64,000 bases of DNA from Poa pratensis (Eukaryota; Streptophyta; Magnoliopsida; Poales; Poaceae): positions 22,255,497 to 22,319,496 of the forward strand of contig CAMZMU010000048.1 in the NCBI GenBank assembly GCA_947311845.1. The letters are read 5' to 3'. Below, piece after piece: positions 43,183-52,442 of the stretch (its first letter is position 1; each line of letters opens with the position of its first letter). The position numbers and the translations under genes were made by a program. Under the pieces are notes generated by a model. It saw nothing but the letters and a program-made list of their open reading frames with translations, did not search any database and was not told the DNA's origin.

Positions 43183-43985
43183 AACTGAATGACGTAGAAG
43201 TTACAGTACATCATCAGCTAGGATGCGTATAAACCGAAAAGGTAAAGGAAAAGAAGCTGAGCTCCAGACAGTGCTTGCAGGCTGTTAAGAGCAATGAGCC
43301 ATCACTACTTGAGGTCAGTGGTATTGATATCTGGTTTCAGGTTCATCGAAAACTCATTAGTCAAGCAGTAACGCCAGACACCAGCAGCGAAGGGACAAAC
43401 GGCAAAAAGGTGTGCAGCAGTCTCATTACCTAGGTTGCAAAGAGGACATGAATAGTTGTGTGGCCAGTTTCTCTTGGCCAAATTATCCGCAGCTAAGAAT
43501 TTTCCTTGGATCGCCAACGAAGGAAAGAAGCGTACCTTTCCTGAGATTTTGATACGCCAGATGATGTCATTGTAAACACATTCAGTTCTGCCCAGGAACT
43601 GCATTTTGTATGCTGAATTTGCTGATGAGTAAACACCATCCGTGGTCCAATTCCGCTTGGTAGTGTCCTGATCATCAGTTAGGGTGATAACTTGAGTGAG
43701 GTGCCAAAGATCAACGTATTCTCTGATCACCTGCTCCGAGGGTTTTGACTTGATGACCGATCCAACGCTGGTTAGTGATACCTTGTGCCACTGTGATTTT
43801 TCTGCTTGAATTGTGCTTAAAGAGGGGCAGGGAATCTATTTTTCAGTGGCACCCTATCAAGCCAGTGGTCCGTCCAGAAGGAGGTTGCTGCATCATTTTC
43901 TAAGATGATTGTTTCTGAATACCTGGAACAAATTCAGAGTCTCCTGTGAGAATTGCTTCCCGACACCACAGTTGTAGTTTTCAGT
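43183..43985 (-). pseudogene. Older LINE relic, ORF2 C-terminal part (right part)
   Basis: On the minus strand 43,305-43,730 encodes a zf-RVT-type region: SAYKMQFLG, IIWRIKISGKVRFF, DNLAKRNWPHNYSCPLC and HLFAVCPFA. Further upstream (to about 43,950) a frame includes FWTDHWLDRVPLKN. It is 5'-truncated with frame changes. Together with 35,376-35,453 it forms one insertion, into which the + strand LINE jumped. Confidence 0.7.
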
Positions 43986-44344
43986 GTACTGAAAAATTGG
44001 CTCACCCTACTGTAAATTTACACTAGTGGTTTTTTTTTTTTGTTGCCATGACAATATGAGTAGTAGAATGGACGTTTCCAAGAGCTTTTTCTTGTTTCGA
44101 GTGACATAAAATCGTTTTGTATGTACTGATCACTTCCTCTTATTTATGTGCATCTACACTATTAAATATTTAAATACCTCTAGCGCTCATGAATATTCTT
44201 TACAACATTTGCTACACCTCACATATATACGTGTATGATTCCTTTTAGTTTCTTTTAATGTGGAAACCTGATTCCCTTGGCGAGAGCGTGAAGTTGCCTT
44301 AGATGTCCATGCAAAGGCAAAATTTAGTTTTCCTTATTCCTTCC

Positions 44345-44366
44345 TCGAATGAGCGGCATTCAGGAG
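44345..44366 (+). promoter_or_regulatory. miR2118 target site 10 (one extra base)
   Basis: Reads CGAATGAGCGGCATTCAGGA from 44,346. One extra T breaks the alignment in the part that pairs with the miRNA seed, which would create a target bulge. Cleavage here may be weak or lost. Confidence 0.55.
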
Positions 44367-44556
44367 CATGCCAATACCTTGACAGTTCGGAACAGTACAA
44401 AAAGGGAAAAAAGCTATAGCGTCTAGGAAAGCACAAAGACTACAACAGCCAGCAGCGGCGGTGAACCAAGCTAGTGAGTGATGAGAGATGGCGGCCTTGG
44501 GGCAAGGAGGAGAGAGGGGAGGAGTGGAGGGGCATACGGCCTCGCTCTTTCTCCCT

Positions 44557-44697
44557 CAGGCCCCGCTTGGTATGTTGTGAGTATTTGCGAAGCCGTAATA
44601 ATTCCGGTCCTTGCGTAGTATTTTCTGAAGGACCTCCCGTGCTCCGTGAAAATCTCCACCGGTAAGTGTTAATTTAAGATCCATCCAAGCGGGGCCT
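44557..44697. mobile_element. Possible hAT-like MITE
   Basis: Ends CAGGCCCCGCTTGG and CCAAGCGGGGCCT form a 13-bp inverted repeat around a 141-bp unit. No 8-bp target duplication is evident, so the class is uncertain. Confidence 0.4.
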
Positions 44698-45450
44698 CAT
44701 TGGAAAACGGGGGTCGGGTTTTTGGATTAGTGATACACACAGTTTCAAGTATTTTGTGGAATGTTCGCGATAATACCTGGCTAATACTCTAGTACAAAAT
44801 GGAATATCAGGATAACCAGGATTAATTTGAGATCTGATTGTGATAATTCGTGCTAATCCCATCAAATACTCTAGTATGAGCCCTTACACGCAAAATTACT
44901 AATGTCTTTTAACGTCAGTGGTGCACTTGGACTCTTATAACCTCTCCCTCCCATGACTCTTGCTTCCAAGATATGGTTCAAACTCATATGCACATGCACT
45001 CTTCCACATATTTGTCATGTGAGCACGCAAACTCGATGCAACCTTTTGAAGTTCACTTTATAAGCATGATGTAACCTTTTTAATCAAATAATCAATACAC
45101 CATCCGCCAACAGAGGTTTAACAAAATCAGACGTATTGTCGAGCTATACAAATGGTGGAATGATACTTGCTGAGCAATAGTTTGCATTAGCTTCACAAAA
45201 CTAAAATAGAAAATGAGGACCATGAAAATTAGTAGATATGCTATATGGAGCGTGCCTCATCACACAAATGCATTTTTATTTCACTGTGTCCGTTGTGACA
45301 CGCATCTCCGACTGGGGGTCTCATTGGAGTCATTGGAGTCGTTCTATGCTAGTGTCATGTTCTTTAGAAATTTGTTTATGAATGTATCTCTTAGAATTAG
45401 TAGTATTCAGAAACCACACATGACAAGTTTGTTTCATGAATATGGTAGAT

Positions 45451-45564
45451 ATTTATGGAAATCATAATACTCTTATGGGTTTCATGGCGAACCCATGACG
45501 TCTATGTATTTATGGAAATCATAATACTCTTAAGTGTTTCATGGCAAACCCAACACGTCTATGT
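45451..45564. repeat. 57-bp tandem duplication
   Basis: Two copies of a unit starting ATTTATGGAAATCATAATAC, with a few differences, about 1.1 kb after miR2118 site 10. Confidence 0.8.
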
Positions 45565-45790
45565 AGCGTTATCCACCAATATTATGGAATATCACAATTA
45601 TCTTTGACAGACGATATGTAGGTCCTATGACGTTAGACTACACAGTGTCCCAATATATTCACAATCGCAATGCATAATCGTACGATCGTGGCAACACCAG
45701 CTTTTATAATCATTGTAGAGGGTTACGTGCAAATTTGAAAGTTAAGATCAATGCTTAATGTCTAGTTTTATAGTTAAGAGGATAAAGTGC

Positions 45791-47138
45791 ACTTGACAAG
45801 GCAAAGTGGAATGTTCCTAAAATTTGGACAATTATTGCACCGAGATACCTACTGAGTTACAACATTGAGCTGTTGACAACTGACAGCAATGTCTCTATCC
45901 CAAACTCACATACTTACAAGCTTGACCTTGGCGAAAAAATAACTCTTGACAGGTTCAGCTTGTAGAGATAGGCGGCAACTAATTTTAAACGCCCCTTCCA
46001 CCAGGGTGACTAATTAAATATATAAAATGAACGTTTTTGGAGCTACTTTTTCTTGTTTGAAGAGTGACATAAATGTGTTTTTACTAATCCCTTTCTGTCC
46101 ATTACGTGCAGATACACTCTTAAATGCCTATATCTATCACCACTCTTTTCCTTGCAATGTATTCTACACGCTCATATAGAAGTGCGCTTCTTTATGTTTC
46201 TTCTCATGTACAAGCTCGCTTATCTTGGGGAGCGAGGGCGCAAAATCGCGTTAGATACCTAGTATGTGGGATCCTATTGTTTGTTTGACTTTGGTTTCCT
46301 TCGGAATGAGCGGCATCCAGAAGTATGCTAATAGGTCAACGCACAAGGTCAGTCCAAATAGGAAGAATAGCAGACAAGATAGCAGCAAAAACAGAACAGG
46401 AATGCCCCGTGTACCTATACTAAAATAGTGTTTGCGATTTTACATGTACAAGTGTGTGCTCCATTGGATGAATAATCCTCCCTATGAAATGTGCAAATCT
46501 TGAAGCATGAATCGGCCAGGGTGTAGAGGCCTCCAAGAACTAAGTGTGAAAAAACACTACGGTTTTCGTAGGTTTTATTTTCCATGTTAAATAAACTAGG
46601 GTGACGACAAATGACTTTGATGTGTGTTACTAAATAATCAATACATCATTCAGAGGTTTTACTCTCCATGTCATGAGTGCCATCAAATGAGATTTTCTCT
46701 CCAAGCATGATATAACATTTGTTACTAAATAATCAATACGTCATTCGGAGGTTTAACAACGTCAGACAGATCGTCGAGCTATACAAATGATGGAATGATT
46801 CTCGCTCAGCAATAGTTTTGATTAGCTTCATCGGACTTATTCAAAAGTTATGTGCATGCAAAGTAGTAGATATGCTACATGTGGTGTGACTCGTCACACA
46901 AATGTTTTTTATTTCACCGTGTCCGATGTGGGAGGCATCTCCAACTAGGGGCGCCTTTGGAGTCGGTATATGCGTCTAAAGTCTTTAGGCATTTTTGTGA
47001 CGATTTCATTGTTTTAGAATGAGTAGTATATTCGGAAACCACACATGATACGTCTATGTAGCTTTGCACACCAATACTGGAACATCACCATTCTTCTTTA
47101 ACTGGCGATATCTGGAGATCCTATGGCGTTAGACTATA
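45791..47138 (+). ncRNA. Candidate 21-PHAS locus 11 (group III)
   Basis: Upstream block at 45,840-46,000 as in the copy at 30,540. TATA-like CTCATATAG at about 46,171, the miR2118 site at 46,301 (about 130 bp later), then GTATGCTAATAGGTCAACGC and GGTCAGTCCAAATAGGAAG, which align with locus 9. No transposon interrupts the first 800 bp after the site, so this is the best group III reference. A CACTA element begins at 47,139, within the duplicated 3' flank. Confidence 0.6.
46301..46322 (+). promoter_or_regulatory. miR2118 target site 11
   Basis: Reads GGAATGAGCGGCATCCAGAA from 46,303; the first 15 bases match the consensus target apart from one. Predicted phase start is about 46,313. Confidence 0.8.
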
Positions 47139-47189
47139 CACTAGTAGAAACGAGACCTTTCGACTAGCGCCGATTTTGCCTCTAGTCCC

Positions 47190-47375
47190 GGGTGGCTTAA
47201 GACCCGAGACTAGGGGGGGCACTAGTCCCGGGTCGAAAGATTTCCACTCGTCCCGGGTCGTGAGTGAGCTCTAGTCCCGGGTCGTATTACAGCCCGGGAC
47301 CAGAGGGTGGAGGCAACTGCTCGCCTGGCGCGAGCCCCTCTAGTCCCGGGTCGTAATACGGCCCGGGACTAAAGG
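47190..47375. repeat. CACTA subterminal inverted repeats upstream of the exonuclease gene
   Basis: At least six copies of CTAGTCCCGGGT or CCCGGGACTA, several arranged as hairpins such as TAGTCCCGGGTCGTAATACG facing GCCCGGGACTAAAG. They sit directly upstream of the exonuclease start and may serve both as transposase-binding sites and as promoter elements. Confidence 0.75.
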
Positions 47376-47496
47376 TCCGAACGGTTTGCCTCCCGCGCAC
47401 CAAGCGATCAAAACGCACGGAAACGTGGTTGCTACAGTACCGCGGCCATTTCTGTTGGTCTCCCTCTCCTCTCTTCTTCCCCCCCATCCTTCCACC

Positions 47497-48664
47497 ATGA
47501 ATCCAATCACTCGCTACGGGAAGGTGCTCGCACATGGCAAGACCAATCTCAATGTCGTCTACACGAACGACAGCGCCAAGGTGCCGGATTTTCTTTCCGA
47601 TTTCAAGTATTGGCTTGAAGAGGAGGAAGACAACAAAAAGAAGTTCATGGGTCTTGATCTCGAGTACACGGCCGATCAAAGAGATGTTGCCGTCATCCAA
47701 CTTTGTTTCAAGAAACATGTCATGGTCTTCCAGTGGGCAAGGTAATACGAATAGTAGTGGCTAGCTTGATGATCTCCATGTAATCTAATAGATGACGGTT
47801 TTAGTCCCTCTCTTATATATATGGGATTTTATATGTAAATTAATCCGGGAAACCGTGAAAACGGGAAGCCGGGAAAACGTGAAACCGGGAAGCCGGAAAG
47901 CCGGGAAAACGTGAAACCGGGAAGCCGGGAAGACGGGAAAACGTGAAAACTTCCCGACTTCACGACTTTCCGTACCGACTTCCCGACTTCACGACTTTCC
48001 GACTTCACGACTTTCCCGACTTCACGACTTTCCCGACTTCACGACTTTTCGACTTCCCGACTTCACGACTTTCCGACTTCACGGGAAACCGTGAAACCGG
48101 GAAGCCGTGAAAACGGGAAGCCGGGAAAACGTGAAACATGTGTTCCACTTCTTATTATACATACTTGTGCATGCCGAAATATACTTGTTGCAGCAGTATT
48201 TAACATGTGTTCCACTTTGTTTTTGCAGTAGTGACAAGCACTGTCCAGAACTCATGGAGTTCCTTCTTCGCAGCGGCATACATTTTGCTAGCGTTGATAT
48301 AACGAATGACAAGATCAAGCTGAGGCCTACCTGGGGTATTGAGATACCAGCTGCCTGCCACATTGATCTCCAACGCATTTTCAAGCTTGAGAATGACAAG
48401 ACTTCAATGGCTAATATGGCATTCGCCTTGATCGACGAGGAGTACGCTGATATGAAGACAAAATTCCACAACGATCAGCACAAACTCTGGGAGAAGACCC
48501 CACTTGACGCTACCAACATTGAGTATGCAGCAATAGATGCGTACGTTGCATACGAGGTGTACCGCCAGATTAGAATCGTCAACTATGGGCAGCGTCACCT
48601 AGTACCACCACCAGTGCCCCATGGGTCTCCTGCTTGGGGGAATTCTGATCCGGAGGACGAGTAG
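47497..48664 (+). CDS. DEDDy-type 3'-5' exonuclease (Werner-like), two exons, CACTA-borne
   Basis: Exon 1 is 47,497-47,741 and exon 2 is 48,229-48,664; the GT (GTAATA) and AG (TTTTGCAG) signals join in frame to a 226-residue protein. The start is taken at MNPITRYGKVLAHGK because it follows a pyrimidine-rich leader; an in-frame ATG at 47,386 lies in the subterminal repeats. Domain: Exo I with the D and E of GLDLEYTADQRDVAVIQLCF (about residues 53-72), Exo II with the Asp of SVDITNDKIKLR, and Exo III with Tyr and Asp in YAAIDAYVAYEVYRQI. All four metal-binding acids and the catalytic Tyr are present. Members remove nucleotides from 3' ends of DNA or RNA. The tail is Pro-rich and acidic. The intron holds a large repeat hairpin. 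Likely an active enzyme carried by the transposon; its role there is unknown. Confidence 0.85.
47840..48135. repeat. Minisatellite hairpin in the exonuclease intron
   Basis: About 290 bp made of CGGGAAACCGTGAAA, GGGAAGCCGGGAAAACGTGA variants, then the complementary CTTCCCGACTTCACGACTTT series, then again the first form. The purine-rich and pyrimidine-rich arms can pair. The same unit forms a larger array at 52,035-52,442. Confidence 0.85.
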
Positions 48665-49004
48665 TGTTTGCAATGGCGAACACTTTTATATCTCTATTAT
48701 TATGTAGTGCTTGGGTCTCCTGATCTATTATCATATATATATGCGTGTATCTTTAATTATGCTGTAATGGATATCTGAACTATTATTTGTATTAATTATG
48801 TCCCTGTTTAAGTATGATGTGATCAAGCTTTCTGAAGCTTTTGATGTATGTGCTGAATTTTTAGATCATGTAATTCTATTATAGTTGTTTCTACATGATA
48901 GTACTTTTTGTGAAAAATGTTTGTGAAACTTTTGTCGAAAAATCAAGTTTATTATTTCACATAGCAACTAGTACACATAAAAAGACTCTATGCAAGAGGA
49001 TATC

Positions 49005-49180
49005 TTTATTTAATCCGGTTACAGCTGGAGTGCATCACGCTTACATCTTTATTTAATCCGATTACAGCTGGAGTGTATCACACGCTTACATCTTTATTTA
49101 ATCCGGTTACAGCTGGAGTGTATCACACGCTTACATCTTTATTTAATCCGGTTACAGCTGGAGTCCATGACATTTTTATT
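49005..49180. repeat. About four copies of a 46-bp tandem repeat
   Basis: Unit CTTTATTTAATCCGGTTACA followed by GCTGGAGTGTATCACACGCTTACAT in part; the last copy is incomplete. It lies 3' of the exonuclease gene. Confidence 0.8.
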
Positions 49181-49189
49181 TAACTAACT

Positions 49190-49980
49190 TCTGCCTCGTC
49201 CTAAGCCGCGGGGTGCATCACGAGCGCTCCTCACCCAAAGAGCAGGAACCATCACAGGGCCAATACTCACATGAGAAGGATCCCTATACAATACCTGTCA
49301 TGTATTAGTATACACCGTATCCAACATATACATGTAGCGACGAACGTGCGCATCCTCCTCCCTGATACGGCGACGTACCACCTCCTCGGGGGCCGGCTCC
49401 CTCTGGAACCTCCCTGGCCCATGCGACCTCCACCAAAGAAGATCCGGGTGGCTCGTGAGTGCCTGCATATATATATCAAATGCACCGTTGGACGTATGAC
49501 GGGAGTCCGAATGCTTCGTATACCAAAATGAACACTAGATAGGGATGTTGTTGGTGATGTGTAATAATGTATTAAATCTTTTATGTAACTGTGTTCTGAA
49601 AATTGAAACAAAACACACGGTTTCCCCTGCATACCGCCCGACGGTGGCTCGTGAGTGCCCCTTTCAGAACCACGTCGGATCGAAGTTTCCTACCTTCTCC
49701 AGTGGCCACTCTGACCGGCAAATCGGCAAATCATCGCGTGGTCGTGAGACGGCAAATCGGCCTTCGATCCAAACAGCGGCAAGACGTCTCTGATGATCTG
49801 CAACCGTCCGAACAAGTGTTGGAGATGTTGCAAATCATCAGAGATCCTTGCCGCTGCTTGGATCCGACCGAGGGGAGGGTTCACCTTCAGCCTCCGCTCT
49901 AGGAACTCCTGCCTCTCAGAAATCTTGCTCTCTGCTCCCGTGTACTGCCAATGATCGATGGATGCTATATATAGGGTCCG
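49190..49980 (-). pseudogene. Minus-strand CACTA gene remnant
   Basis: A TATA-like CCCTATATATAG (about 49,964-49,975 on +) is followed on the minus strand by a frame with QEFLERRLKVNPPLGRIQAA and DDLQHLQHLFGRLQIIRD (about 49,690-49,920), then, after a GTAGG donor-like site, by a second block near 49,270-49,460 with REPAPEEVVRRRIREEDAHV and RRYMYMLDTVY. The helical, charged character suggests a DNA-binding or structural transposon protein. No clean start codon is seen near the TATA motif and the exon limits are guesses. A phrase (GGTGGCTCGTGAGTGCC) occurs in both blocks. Confidence 0.35.
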
Positions 49981-50180
49981 TGTGCTTCTTTAGTCCCGGT
50001 TGGTAACACCAACCGGGTCAAGTGGCTCACGAAGTGGTCGTGATAGTGCTGATCCAACAGCTCACAATCCCTCAAAAGAAACGCACCCCTGATCCAACGT
50101 CTCACAAGCGCTTGAAAGAAACACACGATCCGTGTGCTTCTTTAGTCCCGGTTGGTAACACCAACCGGGACTAAAGGCGG
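49979..50180. promoter_or_regulatory. Divergent promoter with paired TAGTCCCGGTTGG hairpins
   Basis: Two direct copies of TCCGTGTGCTTCTTTAGTCC followed by the hairpin GGTTGGTAACACCAACCGGG (about 49,977-50,018 and 50,130-50,171) lie between the minus-strand TATA at about 49,970 and the + strand TATA (TTTATATATTG, about 50,268). The hairpin is a variant of the TCCCGGG motif seen at the element's end and upstream of the other genes. Confidence 0.55.
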
Positions 50181-50337
50181 GCTTTGCGGTCACGACTTGT
50201 CAGTCACGTGTCCTCCCCCAGCGCTGCCCTAGCCACGTGTCCTCCCCTAGCGCTGCCCTGGAGGTCTTTATATATTGTCGCCGACGGGGTAAACCCTAAT
50301 CCACCATTCCTAGCCACGAACGCATCGTCTCCACGAG

Positions 50338-50879
50338 ATGGATCCGCCATGCCCGCCGCAGCGCCTTCTGGACGAGGTCGAGCGTGCTCGGCAGAGCGCG
50401 CTTGGGCGCTACCGCGGGAGCCTATCCCGCCGTATGCCCACGAGCCCGGCGTGGAGAGGAATGCCCTGCTACCGGCCTCCTGCTCCGGTGCCGGAGGAGG
50501 TGCAAAGGACGTACGATCCCGCGTGGTCCGCCGTCCCTGACCCCGACGAGGATGCGTACGCCGCAGGGTGGCGTGGGGATCCGCGGCCGTACCTCCACCA
50601 GTCGCCGCCGCCCCTCCCGACGAGGAGGATGACGACGACGACTTCGACTGGAGCGACCATGGGGAAGAGCGCGGCGGGCCGCAGATGCAGGAGGCCCTTG
50701 AAGCCTCCATCCGGTCCGTCCACGATGACCGTGTACGGCGAGCCAGAACTGCCTGCCAGCTCAAGGCGAAGGAGGCTTCCGAGCTGGATTGGGCTCTGGA
50801 TCTTGCCCTCCGCCGCAAACGTGCGCGCGAGAACCGGGCGGCCGCGAACGGGGCTGGCTCCTCCCGCCGTTCCCCCTAA
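50338..50879 (+). pseudogene. Second CACTA-borne gene, probably frameshifted
   Basis: ATG at 50,338, about 70 bp after a TATA box, gives MDPPCPPQRLLDEVERARQS, a Pro/Arg-rich start with RRMPTSPAWRG and YDPAWSAVPDPDEDAYAAGW. Codon-like sequence then continues in another frame from about 50,600: PDEEDDDDDFDWSDHGEE, then an amphipathic stretch with LEASIRSVHDDR and ELDWALDLALRRKRARENRA, ending at TAA 50,877-50,879. A single indel between 50,560 and 50,620 would explain this. The acidic patch plus basic helix suggests a nucleic-acid or chromatin-binding protein; I do not recognise the family. Confidence 0.45.
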
Positions 50880-50949
50880 TCCTACGGCCTCCGAGCAACA
50901 AGTCCGTTTATGAAGTAACGTAATTGTTAGTGATGTGTAATAATTTATA

Positions 50950-51275
50950 TTTAGAAGTTTTTCATATTTAAATTCATATTCAGAAGTTTTTCATATTTAG
51001 AAGTTTTTCATATTTAAATTCATATTTAGAAGTGTTTCATATTTAAATTCATATTCAGAAGTTTTTCATATTTAAATTCATATTCAGAAGTTTTTCATAT
51101 TTTAATTCATATTTAGAAGTTTTTCATATTTAAATTCATATTTAGAAGTTTTTCATATTTAAATTCATATTTAGAAGTTTTTCATATTTAAATTCATATT
51201 CAGAAGTGTTTCATATTTAAATTCATATTTAGAAGTTTTTCATATTTAAATTCATATTTAGAAGTTTTTCATATT
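50950..51275. repeat. Tandem array of a 29-bp AT-rich unit
   Basis: About eleven copies of AGAAGTTTTTCATATTTAAA with the tail TTCATATTT/C, with C/T and G/T variation between copies. It lies in the 3' flank of the second CACTA-borne gene. Confidence 0.85.
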
Positions 51276-51369
51276 TTTGCGCGCAAAAATTTGAATTTTC
51301 ACCCAAAACAGAGCTCTAGTGCAAAAATTTGAATTTTTGCGCGCTGGGGGACTCGTTTGCGAAAACACC

Positions 51370-51460
51370 TCTGGTCCCGGGACGTGGCACCACCCGGGAC
51401 CAGAGGGTACCCCTCTCGTCCCGGGCCATGGCTCCGCCCGGGACCAGAGGTCCTCTGCTA
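51370..51460. promoter_or_regulatory. Hairpin promoter of the third CACTA-borne gene
   Basis: Two hairpins, CTCTGGTCCCGGGACGTGGC facing CACCCGGGACCAGAGG, and CTCGTCCCGGGCCATGGCTC facing CGCCCGGGACCAGAGG, immediately precede a TATA box (CTATATAAAC, about 51,459). This repeats the arrangement upstream of the other genes of the element. Confidence 0.6.
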
Positions 51461-51831
51461 TATAAACAAACGCGTTGACCCGGGTCGAGCCACGACCCGG
51501 GAGAACATCCATCTACACCGGCCCCCGCCGCCGCCGCTCTCGACGACGCCGTGAGGCTGCCCGACGCGCCGGCGCCGCCCTCCGCCTCCGCCGCGCCCCC
51601 CTCCGCCTCCGTCTCCTCTGCGGCCGCGCCGCGTCGCCCTCTGGCTCCGCCTCTGCCGCCACGCCGCCGCGTCGCCCTCCGCCGTTGCCTCCGCCTCTCT
51701 GCAGCCGCCACGCCGCAGCGCCGCCCTCCGCCCTCCGCCTCCTCCGCCCACTCCGCCGCCGGCGGCCGCCCTCCCCCGCACGCCGCAGCGCCGCCTCCGC
51801 CGTTGGAAGAAGAGGTATTTTTTTTCTTTTT

Positions 51832-51990
51832 TAGCTAAGTTAGTTGTAATTAAGCTAAGTTGGTTGTTAATTAGATTATCTAGTTAGATTTTAGCTAAGT
51901 TAGATTTTTTTAGCTAAGTTAGATTTTTTTTAGCTAAGTTAGTTGTAATTAAGCTAAGTTAGTTGTTAATTAGATTATCTAGGTAGATTA
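51832..51990. repeat. AGCTAAGTTAG tandem repeats in the intron
   Basis: Seven copies of TTAGCTAAGTTAG-like units, including a longer duplicate ending TTGTTAATTAGATTATCTAG. Confidence 0.75.
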
Positions 51991-52034
51991 TCGTTATACA
52001 ATACACATGAAGATCGCGTTGATGACACATACAA

Positions 52035-52442
52035 ATTAAGTCGGGAAATCGTTAAGTCGGGAAGTCGTGTAGTCGGAAAGTCGTAAAGTCGTAAAGTCGT
52101 GTAGTCGGAAAGTCGTGTAGTCGGGAAAGTCGGAACGGAAAGTCGGAAAGTCGTGAAGTCGTGAAGTCGGGTAGTCGGAACGGAAAGTCGTGAAGTCGGG
52201 AAATCGGAAAGTCGTGAAGTCAGGAAGACTTTCCGATTTCCCGACTTCACGACTTTCCGACTTCCCGGTTTCACGTTTTCCCGGTTTCACGTTTTCCCGG
52301 CTTCCCGGCTTCCCGGTTTCACGTTTTTCTGGCTTCCCGTTTTCACGTTTTCCCGGTTTCCCGGTTTCACGTTTTCCCGGCTTCCCGGTTTCACGTTTTC
52401 CCGGCTTACCGGCTTCCCGGTTTCCCGGTTTCACGTTTTCCC
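52035..52442. repeat. Second minisatellite hairpin (GTCGGGAAGTCGTGAA units)
   Basis: The left half is built of GTCGGAAAGTCGTGAAGTCG and the right half of the complementary pattern CGACTTCCCGGTTTCACGTT, so the whole can fold into one long imperfect hairpin. It is flanked by ACAATACACATGAAG on both sides (about 51,999 and 52,451). It shares its unit with the array in the exonuclease intron. Confidence 0.85.

Larger units (their letters stand above)
43986..45790 (+). ncRNA. Candidate 21-PHAS locus 10 (group III)
   Basis: A paralogue of locus 11: shared ACCTCACATATATACGTG TATA-like region (about 44,216), the miR2118 site at 44,345, and later shared blocks GTCGAGCTATACAAATGGTG (about 45,138; 46,767 in locus 11) and ACGTTAGACTACAC (about 45,629; 47,128). 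The first 100 bp after the site hold CAGTTCGGAACAGTACAAAA in place of the group's GTTCAGTC phrase. A probable hAT-like MITE (44,557-44,697) lies inside. The full duplicated unit is given; the actual siRNA-producing part is likely the first few hundred bases after 44,357. Confidence 0.5.

Noticed and set aside
711..46322. Reading the eleven GGAATGAG...GGAA motifs as NB-LRR P-loops in disease-resistance pseudogenes
   Set aside because: After each motif the frame ends within a few codons, and no kinase-2, RNBS, GLPL or LRR segment follows in any frame. Conservation lies in promoter-like DNA and the site itself, not in codons.
49005..51275. Regular repeat arrays as CRISPR
   Set aside because: Tandem copies have no unique spacers, there are no cas genes, and this is plant nuclear DNA.
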